Numbered from the stretch's first letter, positions 44,553 through 52,790 are shown. The stretch: DNA of 64,000 nt from Roseomonas sp. (GCA_020249435.1 JADCFQ010000007.1:248001-312000), one strand, 5' to 3'. Made by a program: numbers and translations. Notes: generated from the sequence alone by a model not told the origin.

Positions 44553-44711
44553 TCAGGTCAGGTCGAGCAAAGCGGCCTTCACGGTCAGCGCCGCAATGCC
44601 AGCCGCGACAAAGGCCGCAGGCTCGCCAAAGCGCTTGGCCACGAAATACGCGACACCGGCAAAAATGAGCGCCCAGCAGCCAATTTCGCCAAGGCTAGGA
44701 GTGATGGTCAT
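44553..44711 (-). CDS. small hydrophobic membrane protein
   Basis: This 52-residue protein with two hydrophobic segments (GCWALIFAGVAYFVAKRF, then AAFVAAGIAALTVKAALLDL) has no recognised family. The start MTITPSLGEI at 44711 is supported by GGAGGG 9-11 bases upstream; the longer frame begins inside that site. It lies alone between the amidase and a GNAT gene. The clear ribosome site and the coherent transmembrane pattern argue for a real gene, though length alone would allow chance. Confidence 0.55.
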   Translation of the reverse strand: MTITPSLGEIGCWALIFAGVAYFVAKRFGEPAAFVAAGIAALTVKAALLDLT

Positions 44712-44787
44712 AATGAGCCCTCCGTCTTTATGGCGGAAGAATAACACTCAAGTCATGAAAGTCCAGACATAATTTGGTCAGCCCCCA

Positions 44788-45516
44788 TCAAGCGCCCTCA
44801 CCCCGAAAACTGGCCAGCGAGCGGCGCGGGCGGCCATCCGGGCCGAAATTGGCGGCATCCAGCCAGGCGGCGATGGCATCACGGCGTACGGGCCATTCGT
44901 CAGCAATGATCGAAAACCACGCCGTATCCCGCCGCCTTCCCTTCACCACCAGATGCGCGCGATGCGTGCCTTCATAGACAAAGCCAAGCCGCGCGGCGGC
45001 GTGGCGTGATGGCATATTGAGCGCATTGCATTTCCACACCAGCCGCCGATAACCCAGGTCATCCATGGCATGGCGCATCAGCAGGAACATCGCCTCGGTC
45101 GCGGCGCGCGTGCGCTGCATGCGCGGCGAGAACCAAATATTGCCGATTTCGATATCCGCATGGGCGGGGGCGATTTGCATCAGCGTCAGCCAGCCATCCA
45201 CCGTGCCGGTGCGATGCGGGCGAATGGCCCAGGCGATTGGGTCATGCGTCACCGCGAAACCCGCAACATGGGCGCGCATCGCCGCCGCATCGCGAAACGG
45301 GCCATAGCCCATATAGGCCCAGCCCTCCCCACCCGTGTCGCGTTCTGCCGCGCGCCACAAATCCTCGGCATGGCGGAGATGAAGCGGTTCCAGATCAACC
45401 GATTGCCCCTTATGCGGAATGCGCGCCGGCAAGGGGCGCGGTGTCGCATCCACCAGCGGGCCAAGCGGGGGGGTGGTGGCGGAGTCCCAGGGGACGCCTT
45501 CGGGCAGGTTTTCCAT
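44788..45516 (-). CDS. GNAT family N-acetyltransferase
   Basis: This 242-residue acetyltransferase of the RimJ/RimL type carries an N-terminal extension of about 35 residues (MENLPEGVPWDSATTPPLGP). The domain has DLEPLHLRHAEDLWRAAERD, IEIGNIWFSPRMQRTRAATE (acetyl-CoA loop of the larger variant) and NALNMPSRHAAARLGFVYEG. The start at 45516 follows TGGGGCG; the upstream frame extends into the divergent fpr promoter area and is not conserved. The substrate is unknown. It is divergent from fpr. Confidence 0.88.
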   Translation of the reverse strand: MENLPEGVPWDSATTPPLGPLVDATPRPLPARIPHKGQSVDLEPLHLRHAEDLWRAAERDTGGEGWAYMGYGPFRDAAAMRAHVAGFAVTHDPIAWAIRPHRTGTVDGWLTLMQIAPAHADIEIGNIWFSPRMQRTRAATEAMFLLMRHAMDDLGYRRLVWKCNALNMPSRHAAARLGFVYEGTHRAHLVVKGRRRDTAWFSIIADEWPVRRDAIAAWLDAANFGPDGRPRRSLASFRGEGA

Positions 45517-45601
45517 CGCCCCAGAAGAAACGCCCGGCGCGCGGGATGCAAGCCATGATTGCCGGTTGCGCGCCGCGCCGCGCCGCCGCAAAACAGTACC
45601 C

Positions 45602-46408
45602 ATGAATACGGCCCCTTCCCCCGCCCCCGCCATCCCCGCCGCCTATTTCGGGGAAAAGGTCACGCATGTGCATCATTGGACGGATCGGCTGTTTTCCTTC
45701 CGCTGCACGCGCGACACTGGCTTTCGCTTCCGCGCCGGCGAATTCGCCATGATCGGGCTGATGGTGGATGGCAAGCCACTCGTGCGCGCCTATTCCATGG
45801 CAAGCCCCACCTGGGATGAGGCATTGGAATTCCTGTCCATCAAGGTGCAGAACGGGCCGCTTACATCGCGCCTGCAACATATCAAGCCGGGCGATACGGT
45901 GCTGATTGGCCGCAAACCCACCGGCACGCTGGTGACGGATAATTTGCTGCCAGGCCGCAGCCTTTGGATGCTGGCAACCGGCACCGGCCTTGCCCCCTTC
46001 CTGAGCCTGACGCGCGAGCCTGATGTCTATGAACGCTACGGCACGGTGGTGGTGGCCCATACCGTCCGGCAAGTGGCGGAATTGGCCTATCGCGAGATGT
46101 TCGAACGCGACCTGGCGCAGCATGAATTCCTCGGCGAGATCATCGCCGGCAAGCTCCGCTACTATCCTTCTGTGACGCGGGAGCCCTTTCCGACCCAAGG
46201 GCGCATCACTGATTTGATCGAATCCGGGCGGATTTTCACTGACCTCGCCCTGCCCGCGCTCGACCCGGCCCATGACCGCGTGATGCTCTGCGGGTCTGAG
46301 GCGATGAACCGCGACTGCAAGGCCATGCTCGAAGCCCGCGGCTTTGTGGAGGGATCGAACAACGCCCCCGGCAGCTATGTCGTTGAAAAGGCCTTTGTGA
46401 CGAAATAG
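45602..46408 (+). CDS. fpr: ferredoxin-NADP reductase
   Basis: This FAD enzyme of 268 residues moves electrons between NADPH and ferredoxin/flavodoxin. The FAD-binding motif is RAYSMAS (RxYS), FAD phosphate contacts are in VQNGPLTSRLQHIKPGD, and the NADP loop is MLATGTGLAPFLSLTREPD. The protein ends in YVVEKAFVTK, close to the C terminus of the bacterial subclass I enzymes. The start at 45602 is the first in-frame ATG fitting the family; the longer frame reads through the divergent GNAT start region. Confidence 0.95.
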   Translation: MNTAPSPAPAIPAAYFGEKVTHVHHWTDRLFSFRCTRDTGFRFRAGEFAMIGLMVDGKPLVRAYSMASPTWDEALEFLSIKVQNGPLTSRLQHIKPGDTVLIGRKPTGTLVTDNLLPGRSLWMLATGTGLAPFLSLTREPDVYERYGTVVVAHTVRQVAELAYREMFERDLAQHEFLGEIIAGKLRYYPSVTREPFPTQGRITDLIESGRIFTDLALPALDPAHDRVMLCGSEAMNRDCKAMLEARGFVEGSNNAPGSYVVEKAFVTK

Positions 46409-46524
46409 GCCGGCAGGCCTTTGGCGCTGAAAAAAACATTGCGTCATCTGCCGGTCATCCATATGTCACGCCCTTGTGAAGCACCGCCCCAGCCTGCCGG
46501 GGGGCACCATCAAGGGAGAAGCAA

Positions 46525-47667
46525 ATGACCGGTTCCACCGTTGAAGCGCCCGCGCGGCGCGGTTTTTTGAAGGCGGCTGCCGCCACAGGGGCGGGCGTTG
46601 CTGTCCTTGCCACCCCCAATGTCAGCCGGGCCCAGACCACGACGCTGCGCTTCCAGTCCACCTGGCCGCAGCGCGATATTTTCCATGAATTCGCCGGTGA
46701 CTTCGTCAAGCGCGTGAATGACATGGCGGGCGGGCGGCTGCGGCTTGAATTGCTCGCCGCCGGCGCCGTGGTTGGCGCTTTCCAGTTGTTGGATGCGGTC
46801 AGCGCCGGCACGCTTGATGGCGGCCATGGCGTGCCCGCCTATTGGTTCGGCAAGAACAAGGCGTTTTCGCTGTTCGGCACCTCGCCCCCCTGGTTCGGCG
46901 ATGCCAACCAGCTGCTCGGCTGGTATCATTATGGCGGCGGTGAAGCGCTCTACAATGAATTGCTCAATGAGCATGTGAAGGTGAATGTCGTCTCCTTCAT
47001 GACCGGGCCGATGCCGACCCAGCCGCTTGGCTGGTTCAAGAACCCGATTGAGCGTCCTGAACAGATCCGCGGCCTGAAGTATCGGACTGTTGGCCTTGCG
47101 GCTGATCTGTTCGCGGAACTTGGCGCGGCGGTGGTCTCGCTCCCTGGCGGCGAAATCGTGCCCGCTTTGGAACGCGGCGTCATTGACGGGGCGGAATTCA
47201 ACAACCCGTCTTCCGACCGCGTGCTTGGCTTCCCGGATGTGGCTAAGGTCTACATGATCCAGTCCTTCCATCAGCGCACGGAAAGCTTCGAAGTGCTGTT
47301 CAACAAGGGCAAATTCGCAGCCCTGCCAGCGGAGCATCAGGCGATCATCAAATTCGCTTCCGAAAGCGCTTCGGCTGATATGTCCTGGAAGTTGCAGGAT
47401 CGCTATTCGCGCGATCTGCTCGCCATGGCGCAGCAGCAGGGCGTGCAGGTGCGCCCAACACCGCGCCCGGTTCTGGACGCGCAATTGGCCGCCTGGAATC
47501 GCGTGGTGCAGAAGTATGAGGGCGATGCCTCCGCACCGGCTGCGGGCCCCTTCTTCAAGAAGGTCTGCGACAGCCAGCGCGATTGGTGCCGCCGCGTCGG
47601 CAATTTCTTCCTGCGCTATGAAGCAAGCCCAGTGATTTCCTATAATCACTTCTTCGGCGCACGCTAA
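46525..47667 (+). CDS. TRAP transporter substrate-binding protein (DctP-type)
   Basis: This periplasmic solute receptor of 380 residues belongs to a TRAP transporter. The signal region has a twin-arginine-like RRGFLKAAAATGAG followed by an Ala-rich core and a cut before QTTTLRF. The domain shows FQSTWPQRDIFHEFAGDFVK, GLKYRTVGLAADLFAELGAA and IDGAEFNNPSSDRVLGFPDV; the segment after LKYRT includes an Arg typical for carboxylate binding. Proteins of this branch bind 2-oxo acids or aromatic/hydroxy acids. The ATG follows AGGGAGAAGCAA. A terminator-like hairpin separates it from dctQM. Confidence 0.93.
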   Translation: MTGSTVEAPARRGFLKAAAATGAGVAVLATPNVSRAQTTTLRFQSTWPQRDIFHEFAGDFVKRVNDMAGGRLRLELLAAGAVVGAFQLLDAVSAGTLDGGHGVPAYWFGKNKAFSLFGTSPPWFGDANQLLGWYHYGGGEALYNELLNEHVKVNVVSFMTGPMPTQPLGWFKNPIERPEQIRGLKYRTVGLAADLFAELGAAVVSLPGGEIVPALERGVIDGAEFNNPSSDRVLGFPDVAKVYMIQSFHQRTESFEVLFNKGKFAALPAEHQAIIKFASESASADMSWKLQDRYSRDLLAMAQQQGVQVRPTPRPVLDAQLAAWNRVVQKYEGDASAPAAGPFFKKVCDSQRDWCRRVGNFFLRYEASPVISYNHFFGAR

Positions 47668-47680
47668 AGCAAGGTAATGG

Positions 47681-47708
47681 GGTGCGGGTTGCGGCCCGCA
47701 CCCTTTTT
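47681..47708 (+). terminator. intrinsic terminator/attenuator hairpin between dctP and dctQ
   Basis: The stem GGTGCGGG/CCCGCACC with a 6-base loop (TTGCGG) is followed by CTTTTT. It lies 13 bases after the dctP stop and 41 bases before the dctQ ATG. It probably gives partial termination, making more binding protein than permease. Confidence 0.8.
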
Positions 47709-47749
47709 GATGCCCCAGACTGAAGGGGCGATGATCGAAAGCCCACATC

Positions 47750-48385
47750 ATGCAGCGTCTGCTTCTTGGCATTGATCGCTTCAGCACCCTGGTCGGCCAG
47801 ACCTTCGCCTGGAGCATCATCGTGCTGACCCTGGTTGTGACCTATGAAGTGGTGATGCGCTACGCCTTCCGCGCACCAACCACCTGGGCCTATGACACTT
47901 CCTATATGCTTTATGGCACGCTGTTCATGATGGCGGGCGCCTATGCGCTGTCACGCAACGGGCATGTGCGCGGCGATTTTCTCTATCGGAATTTCAAGCC
48001 TGCGACCCAGGCCAAGTTCGATCTGGTGCTTTACATCCTGTTCTTCTTTCCGGCGATTTTCGCCTTCATGATTTCCGGCTGGACCTTTTTCGCGCAAAGC
48101 TTCGCGCAGAATGAAAGATCCATGTTCAGCCCCACCGGCCCGGTGATCTGGCCCTTCAAGTTCCTGATCCCGGTGGTGGGCGTGCTGTTGCTGCTGCAAG
48201 GCATTGTGGAAGTGGTGCGCTGCATCCAATGCATCCGCACCGGCGCCTGGCCAAAGCGGCTTTCGGATGTGGAAGAATTGGACCAGCAAATCCTTGCCGC
48301 CGCCGCCGAACAGGACCCCGAGGAATTGGCCCGCCGCATGGCTGCCTCCGGCCAGATCCCCTTAGACACGTCAAAGAAGGGCTGA
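47750..48385 (+). CDS. TRAP transporter small permease (DctQ-type)
   Basis: This is the four-helix inner-membrane subunit of a TRAP transporter, 211 residues. It has hydrophobic segments including FAWSIIVLTLVVTYEVVMRY near 25 and LYILFFFPAIFAFMISGW near 95, and a long charged C-terminal tail. FRAPTTWAYDTSYMLYGTLF is the common conserved loop with W-x-x-E/D-like residues. It starts after the hairpin at 47681-47708 and is followed by dctM after 6 bases. Confidence 0.92.
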   Translation: MQRLLLGIDRFSTLVGQTFAWSIIVLTLVVTYEVVMRYAFRAPTTWAYDTSYMLYGTLFMMAGAYALSRNGHVRGDFLYRNFKPATQAKFDLVLYILFFFPAIFAFMISGWTFFAQSFAQNERSMFSPTGPVIWPFKFLIPVVGVLLLLQGIVEVVRCIQCIRTGAWPKRLSDVEELDQQILAAAAEQDPEELARRMAASGQIPLDTSKKG

Positions 48386-48391
48386 CGCGCC

Positions 48392-49798
48392 ATGTCTGAC
48401 GGTATGCTCGGGCTCACGCAGCTCTTTCTATTCCTGTTCTTCATCATGCTGGGCTTCCCGATCGCCTTCACGCTGATGGCGATGGGGTTATTCTTTGGCT
48501 ATCTCGGCATGCAGGAACGTATTTTTGATCTGCTGGTGCAGCGCACCTATGCGGTCATGTCGAATGACGTGCTGATCAGCGTGCCGCTTTTCGTGCTGAT
48601 GGGCTATATCATCGAACGCGCGAATATTCTGGACCGGCTATTCCGATCCTTGCAGATGGCGAGTGGGAATATTCCGGGTTCGCTCGCTGTGGCGACCCTG
48701 GCGACTTGCGCGCTGTTCGCAACCGCAACGGGGATTGTTGGTGCCGTTGTGACCCTCATGGGCCTGCTCGCTTTTCCGGCCATGCTCCGCGCAGGTTATG
48801 ATGTGAGACTGGCTTCAGGGGTTATTTGCGCGGGCGGCTGCCTTGGCATCCTGATCCCGCCCTCCATTATGCTGATCCTCTTTGGCGCCACCGCGGGGGT
48901 TTCCGTGGTGCAGCTTTATGCCGCTGCCTTCATCCCCGGTGTCATGCTGGCGGGGATGTATATCCTTTATGCCATGGGCATCGCCCTCCTGAAGCCGGAA
49001 ATGGCGCCCCGCTTGCCGCCCGAGGAAGTGAATATCCCCTTCAGCCAAATTGCGATTTCGCTGCTGACATCCTTCATCCCGCTTGCGGCGCTGATTGCCA
49101 TGGTGCTGGGTGCCATTTTGATGGGGCTTGCGACACCATCCGAAGCCGCCGCCATGGGCAGCCTTGGGTCCATTATCCTCGCCATCGTCTATCGATCCTT
49201 TTCCTTTGCCAAGCTCAAGGAAAGCGTGTTCCTGACCGCGCGCACCTCCGCCATGGTGTGCTGGTTATTTGTGGGCAGCGCGATTTTCTCCTCCGTCTTT
49301 GGTTATCTCGGCGGGCAGGATCTGGTGGAGCAATTCTTCAAATCCCTGCCGCTGAATACCTTCACCTTCATGATCCTGGCGCAATTGCTGATCTTCATCC
49401 TCGGCTGGCCCTTGGAATGGACGGAAATCATCGTGATTTTCGTGCCGATCTTCCTGCCGCTCTTGGATGATTTCGGCGTTGATCCGCTGTTCTTCGGCGT
49501 GATGGTGGCGCTTAATCTGCAAACCTCCTTCCTGTCGCCGCCGGTTGCCATGGCGGCCTTCTACTTGAAGGGGGTGGCGCCCAAGCATGTGCGGCTTGAG
49601 GATATCTTCAAAGGCTGCATGCCCTTCATCTACATCGTGCTGATCTGCATGTTGGCGATCTATGTCTTCCCTGGCCTGGTCACGTGGCTGCCCGATCAGC
49701 TTTATGGCTCAACCCCCAGCGTTGGCACGCCGATCCAATTGGATGCCCCGCCGGAGGGTGGCTTTCAGGAAGATGAAGCCTTGAAGATTGCCGATTAG
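48392..49798 (+). CDS. TRAP transporter large permease (DctM-type)
   Basis: This is the sodium-coupled transport subunit, 468 residues with about 12 membrane segments. Conserved blocks are ATATGIVGAVVTLMGLLAFP, AGGCLGILIPPSIMLILFGA (the GCLGILIPPSI pattern) and LMGLATPSEAAAMGSLGSII. FLSPPVAMAAFYLKGVAPKH lies near the C terminus. With dctP and dctQ it forms one secondary importer for a carboxylate-type solute. It is followed after 4 bases by a hydratase-like gene. Confidence 0.95.
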   Translation: MSDGMLGLTQLFLFLFFIMLGFPIAFTLMAMGLFFGYLGMQERIFDLLVQRTYAVMSNDVLISVPLFVLMGYIIERANILDRLFRSLQMASGNIPGSLAVATLATCALFATATGIVGAVVTLMGLLAFPAMLRAGYDVRLASGVICAGGCLGILIPPSIMLILFGATAGVSVVQLYAAAFIPGVMLAGMYILYAMGIALLKPEMAPRLPPEEVNIPFSQIAISLLTSFIPLAALIAMVLGAILMGLATPSEAAAMGSLGSIILAIVYRSFSFAKLKESVFLTARTSAMVCWLFVGSAIFSSVFGYLGGQDLVEQFFKSLPLNTFTFMILAQLLIFILGWPLEWTEIIVIFVPIFLPLLDDFGVDPLFFGVMVALNLQTSFLSPPVAMAAFYLKGVAPKHVRLEDIFKGCMPFIYIVLICMLAIYVFPGLVTWLPDQLYGSTPSVGTPIQLDAPPEGGFQEDEALKIAD

Positions 49799-49802
49799 CA
49801 CC

Positions 49803-50513
49803 ATGGATCAGGATCCCATCACACGCGCCATCGGCTATCTGTCTGAGGCGTTTGAAACCGGCAATCCGCTGGCGCCGCTGCCCGCAGAAATCGCCCTCAC
49901 CACCCAGGATGACGCCGAGGAAGTGGCGGGCGGTGTGCTCGCGCGGCTTGGCTTTGCGCCATGCGGTGTCCGGGTCGCGCCGGCAGCCGATGGCAGCCTG
50001 ATCACCGGCCCCATGCTGGAAGCGCGCTTCCTGGATGATGGTGCGGGGCTGTCGCTCGAGATCATGCGCCATGGCCGCGCCTCGGCCGCCCTGCTGGGTG
50101 TGCTGGGCGCCGCTTTGGAGCCTGAGGCGACATCGCCGCCCGAGATCACCGCCATCCACCCGGCGCTGGATGTAAGCGCCAGCCGCTTCACCCAGGGCCC
50201 GGCGGATCGCTTGGCGGAGATCGCCGATTTGGCCGGGCTTGGGCTGCTGGTTTTGGGTAAGCGCCGACCGATACCCGAAACGCCAAGCCGTGTTGCCTTG
50301 GTTGAAGGTGAAGGTGCCGCGCGCGGCAGGCCCTTCGACCTGCACGCGGCCTTTGCCAAGGCAGCGGCAGAAGCGCGGCGCTTGGGCGGCTTGCCCGCAG
50401 GTGCGGTGCTAGTGGTGGCAGGGCTTGGTGCGCCGGTGGTTGGCTTGAAGGCCGGCGCGCAGCTCACGGCACGTTTTACCGGCATTGGGAAGGTGAGCGC
50501 GCGCTGCGGTTAG
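49803..50513 (+). CDS. 2-keto-4-pentenoate hydratase-like protein
   Basis: This 236-residue protein of the 2-oxopent-4-enoate hydratase/oxalocrotonate decarboxylase (MhpD-like) group, of the FAH fold, starts MDQDPITRAIGYLSEAFETG. The blocks are GLSLEIMRHGRASAALLGVL, ITAIHPALDVSASRFTQGPA and ARRLGGLPAGAVLVVAGLG; the last matches the GxxVLAGSLG-type C-terminal signature. In the family Glu and Asp residues bind Mg2+; the expected E-x-E pair is not obvious here. It is coupled with the TRAP genes (4 bases), suggesting the imported acid is a keto or unsaturated acid. The role is inferred from context. Confidence 0.75.
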   Translation: MDQDPITRAIGYLSEAFETGNPLAPLPAEIALTTQDDAEEVAGGVLARLGFAPCGVRVAPAADGSLITGPMLEARFLDDGAGLSLEIMRHGRASAALLGVLGAALEPEATSPPEITAIHPALDVSASRFTQGPADRLAEIADLAGLGLLVLGKRRPIPETPSRVALVEGEGAARGRPFDLHAAFAKAAAEARRLGGLPAGAVLVVAGLGAPVVGLKAGAQLTARFTGIGKVSARCG

Positions 50514-50518
50514 AGCGC

Positions 50519-50644
50519 CTGTTCCTTGTCATCCCCCAATGCTCATGACCTGACATAGGCACCCACGGAACCTGGCACTGACCGCAAGAGTTTCCGCCGC
50601 CAGATCCTTGGAGGTGGCTTTAAGCATTCGCTGCCAAGGAACAG
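50519..50644. repeat. fold-back element between convergent genes
   Basis: The outer inverted repeat CTGTTCCTTG/CAAGGAACAG is perfect over 10 bp. A second inner pair AATGCT/AGCATT lies at corresponding positions, so about 126 bases can fold back on themselves. It may be a bidirectional transcription end, a small RNA or a mobile-element remnant. No T-run or transposase is seen. Confidence 0.5.
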
Positions 50645-50704
50645 ACACATGCCGCGCCTGGTGTGGCTATTTGGCAGGGTGACGGCGGCAGCGCTGTGCG
50701 AGGC

Positions 50705-51169
50705 TCAATCCATTTGTATCAACAAGCCATCAGCGCCAAGCTGCAACGCGTAGCCAGTCCGTTCCGGATGGAGATGAATGACGACACCGGCTGGATTTTG
50801 TAACCACAAGCCGCCTTGAACCTCTTTGGAGCCCGCGACCGCGCCGGTCCGCGCGCCGCCATAAAGGCCCGGAAAATCAGCAATGCGCGAGAGATGATAA
50901 ACTTCTCCAACCGCCCGAAGTTCGGAAATACCGATGCCGCCGACACCAAGGCCGCGGATACGAAAGCGGTAGCTGTGTCCGCCGAAAGTCAACGTGCCGC
51001 TGCCCCAGGACACGCTGCCGAACAAACTGACCTGAGTCTGGGACAGGGTTACGCGCCCAACAGGGTGTTCCTCTGCCTGGCTGCCAGTCTGCGCGGCTAA
51101 ACGCCGTGTAAAGAGCGCAGCAAAGGCAAGCCCGCTGATGGCGCGGCGCTTCGCAGTCGGTCCGTTCAT
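50705..51169 (-). CDS. exported hypothetical protein with Gly-rich GLGVGGIG motif
   Basis: This 154-residue protein has a basic, Ala-rich N terminus (MNGPTAKRRAISGLAFAALF) ending in an AxA-like LAAQ, so a cleavable signal is likely. The body is beta-rich: SLFGSVSWGSGTLTFGGHSY, FRIRGLGVGGIGISELRAVG and VYHLSRIADFPGLYGGARTG, with LWLQNPAGVVIHLHPERTG after. This pattern recurs in short exported proteins of proteobacteria usually left unnamed; no function is known. The ATG follows AGGAGCTGGCTGCA, a good ribosome site. It is convergent with the TRAP/hydratase operon across the fold-back element. Confidence 0.75.
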   Translation of the reverse strand: MNGPTAKRRAISGLAFAALFTRRLAAQTGSQAEEHPVGRVTLSQTQVSLFGSVSWGSGTLTFGGHSYRFRIRGLGVGGIGISELRAVGEVYHLSRIADFPGLYGGARTGAVAGSKEVQGGLWLQNPAGVVIHLHPERTGYALQLGADGLLIQMD

Positions 51170-51993
51170 TGCAGCCAGCTCCTTTAAAGCGCAACACCGC
51201 CTTTGCGGTGCTGCAAGGTCCCGGTGGTCCGATCACGCCTGCTGTTTTTCTGCAGGCAGGTGGATCAGCCCACCGAAGACATCGCGAGTGTTGTGCGGGG
51301 CATCCTCGGGACAGACAAAGCCCGCCAGAAGCGCACCACCAGCACATCCTTCGATTTATGCGTTTATACTACGGACGAAGGAACGAATTGAGATATCGCA
51401 AGAACAGCGTTGCATCGCTTGTTCTGCACCGGGATCAATAACGCCAAATTGGTGATTTGCTTGACGAGAGAGTTTCTGCGTGTCGTGCCCCCCTCCCCTC
51501 CAGAAAATCCTGGAAAAGCCGAAATCCCTCCATTCAACCGAGGAAGAATCCGACCGAAAACGCGTCCGCGATGGGCATTCTTGCAGCAGGATTGAGCGCC
51601 AGCGGCAGCCAGACGAAAACGGGAAAGCTCAAAACCGCCTGACGTCCGCTTCACATGCGGTCACAGTCAGGGGGGATATTGTAGGTGCACTTCTTTGTTT
51701 TGAATTGCTTACGGGCTTTCTGGGTGCAGTGCCCGCAGGCCTCAGGCGACTGAGAAAATCCTGCACAAAAATAAATCATTCTCCTAAACCTCGAATAAAT
51801 TCGGCTTACTTGTTAAGTTTTTCGGTTTTTTGTTGTCGTTTTTGAAATTTAATAGGCCATCGGTTATTTTATTATTTATTTTATTCATATTTTTCATTTT
51901 GCCTTTTTCTCGCCTTAATTCATCACGGTTCGGCTATCCTATCATCTGATTTTTTTATTTGCATTTCTTCTCAGCCTCGATTATCGAACCTTC
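51170..51993. other. AT-rich gap without a recognisable gene
   Basis: The 824 bases contain no open frame with a recognised domain. The left part (to about 51690) has normal to slightly lower GC, including a hairpin CACCGC-CTTT-GCGGTG at 51196-51211. From about 51740 to 51985 the sequence is strongly AT-rich, with T-runs on the plus strand and tracts such as TTATTTTATTATTTATTTTATT. Short plus-strand frames in the middle have no ribosome site or conserved pattern. It is the clearest compositional outlier in the window, perhaps an insertion scar or an acquired control region. Confidence 0.8.
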
Positions 51994-52779
51994 ATGACGA
52001 CCGCCAAGGCTTCGTCGGCGCCCCCGGGCCGACGAGTTGGTGTGGCTCTCCAGCGTGCTTTGCTGCGGAGCGCCCACCCCCCAAGGTTTCGTTCTTCCGG
52101 GTATTCGGCCCTAGCGGCCTTCAGCCTATCCCTCAGCAAAGCGCGCCGCGCCTCGGCTATCGCGCTCGTCCTGGCGCTGGGTTTGTTTGGCGCCGGCTGT
52201 GCGGAGCTTCCTCCCCCCGCCACGCAATCGCCTGTGGCACGTGATGCTTCCTCCCCCCGCGCCGCCTGCCTGGTGGCCGCGCGCCAGGCTGAAATCGCCC
52301 ATGGCGTGCCGGAAGGGCTGCTGACGGCGATTGCACTCAATGAAAGCGGGCTGCATGCCTATGCGCTCAATCTGCGGGGCCGCGCCTATTTCCCAGAAAC
52401 GCGGGAAGAAGCGCGGCGGTTGCTGACCTCGGCCGGCACGCGCGGCATGGCCGGATGCTTCCAGATCAATGCCGGCGTGCATGTGAAGCGTGGGGAAGAT
52501 TGGCCGCTTGATCCAAACCAGGCCGCCGATTGGGCCGCGCGCTACCTGGTGCGGCATTATGAAAATCATGGCGATTGGGGCCGCGCCGTGCTGCGCTGGC
52601 ATGGAGCCTCCCCCCGCCAGGCGAATAATCGCATCGTCTGCCGGGTGCATAGCAAGCTGGAAGTGACAGCGCCGGGCAGCACCCTATTCGCTGATCGCTG
52701 TCGCCCTGGTGCTTCCCAATGGGCGCGCGTTCGTCGCAATGGCGCGGCACATCTGGAAGTGGCGGAAGCCGCCGAGTAA
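51994..52779 (+). CDS. lytic transglycosylase-like (SLT) lipoprotein with uncertain start
   Basis: This is a murein lytic transglycosylase-like protein. The SLT part lies at about 95-235: PEGLLTAIALNESGLHAYAL has the catalytic Glu, TRGMAGCFQINAGVHVKRGE the QIN motif, and RWHGASPRQANNRIVC the C-terminal motif. Before it, a basic stretch KARRASA, a hydrophobic run and LFGAGC look like a lipoprotein signal. The first 50 codons (APPGRRVGVALQRALLRSAH then PPRFRSS) look unlike protein and contain an inverted repeat (52013-52034); the real start may be a downstream non-ATG codon. It is the first gene after the AT-rich gap. Confidence 0.75.
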   Translation: MTTAKASSAPPGRRVGVALQRALLRSAHPPRFRSSGYSALAAFSLSLSKARRASAIALVLALGLFGAGCAELPPPATQSPVARDASSPRAACLVAARQAEIAHGVPEGLLTAIALNESGLHAYALNLRGRAYFPETREEARRLLTSAGTRGMAGCFQINAGVHVKRGEDWPLDPNQAADWAARYLVRHYENHGDWGRAVLRWHGASPRQANNRIVCRVHSKLEVTAPGSTLFADRCRPGASQWARVRRNGAAHLEVAEAAE

Positions 52780-52790
52780 GCGCGGTTCCG

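Noticed and set aside
46409-46460. Terminator after fpr (AGGCC-GGCA-GGCCT)
   Set aside because: Only a 5-bp stem and the following bases are TTTGGCG rather than a T-run; too weak to call.
45410-46462. 350-codon minus-strand frame over fpr
   Set aside because: Antisense to fpr, no recognisable motif and composition rich in His/Gln/Arg.
46510-47820. 436-codon minus-strand frame over dctP
   Set aside because: Same reasoning: antisense to a gene with a clear signal peptide, ribosome site and family motifs; no own ribosome site.
51410-51845. Three overlapping short plus-strand frames in the AT-rich gap
   Set aside because: No ribosome site, no family, and codon use drifts into the AT-rich tract; kept only as part of the gap description.
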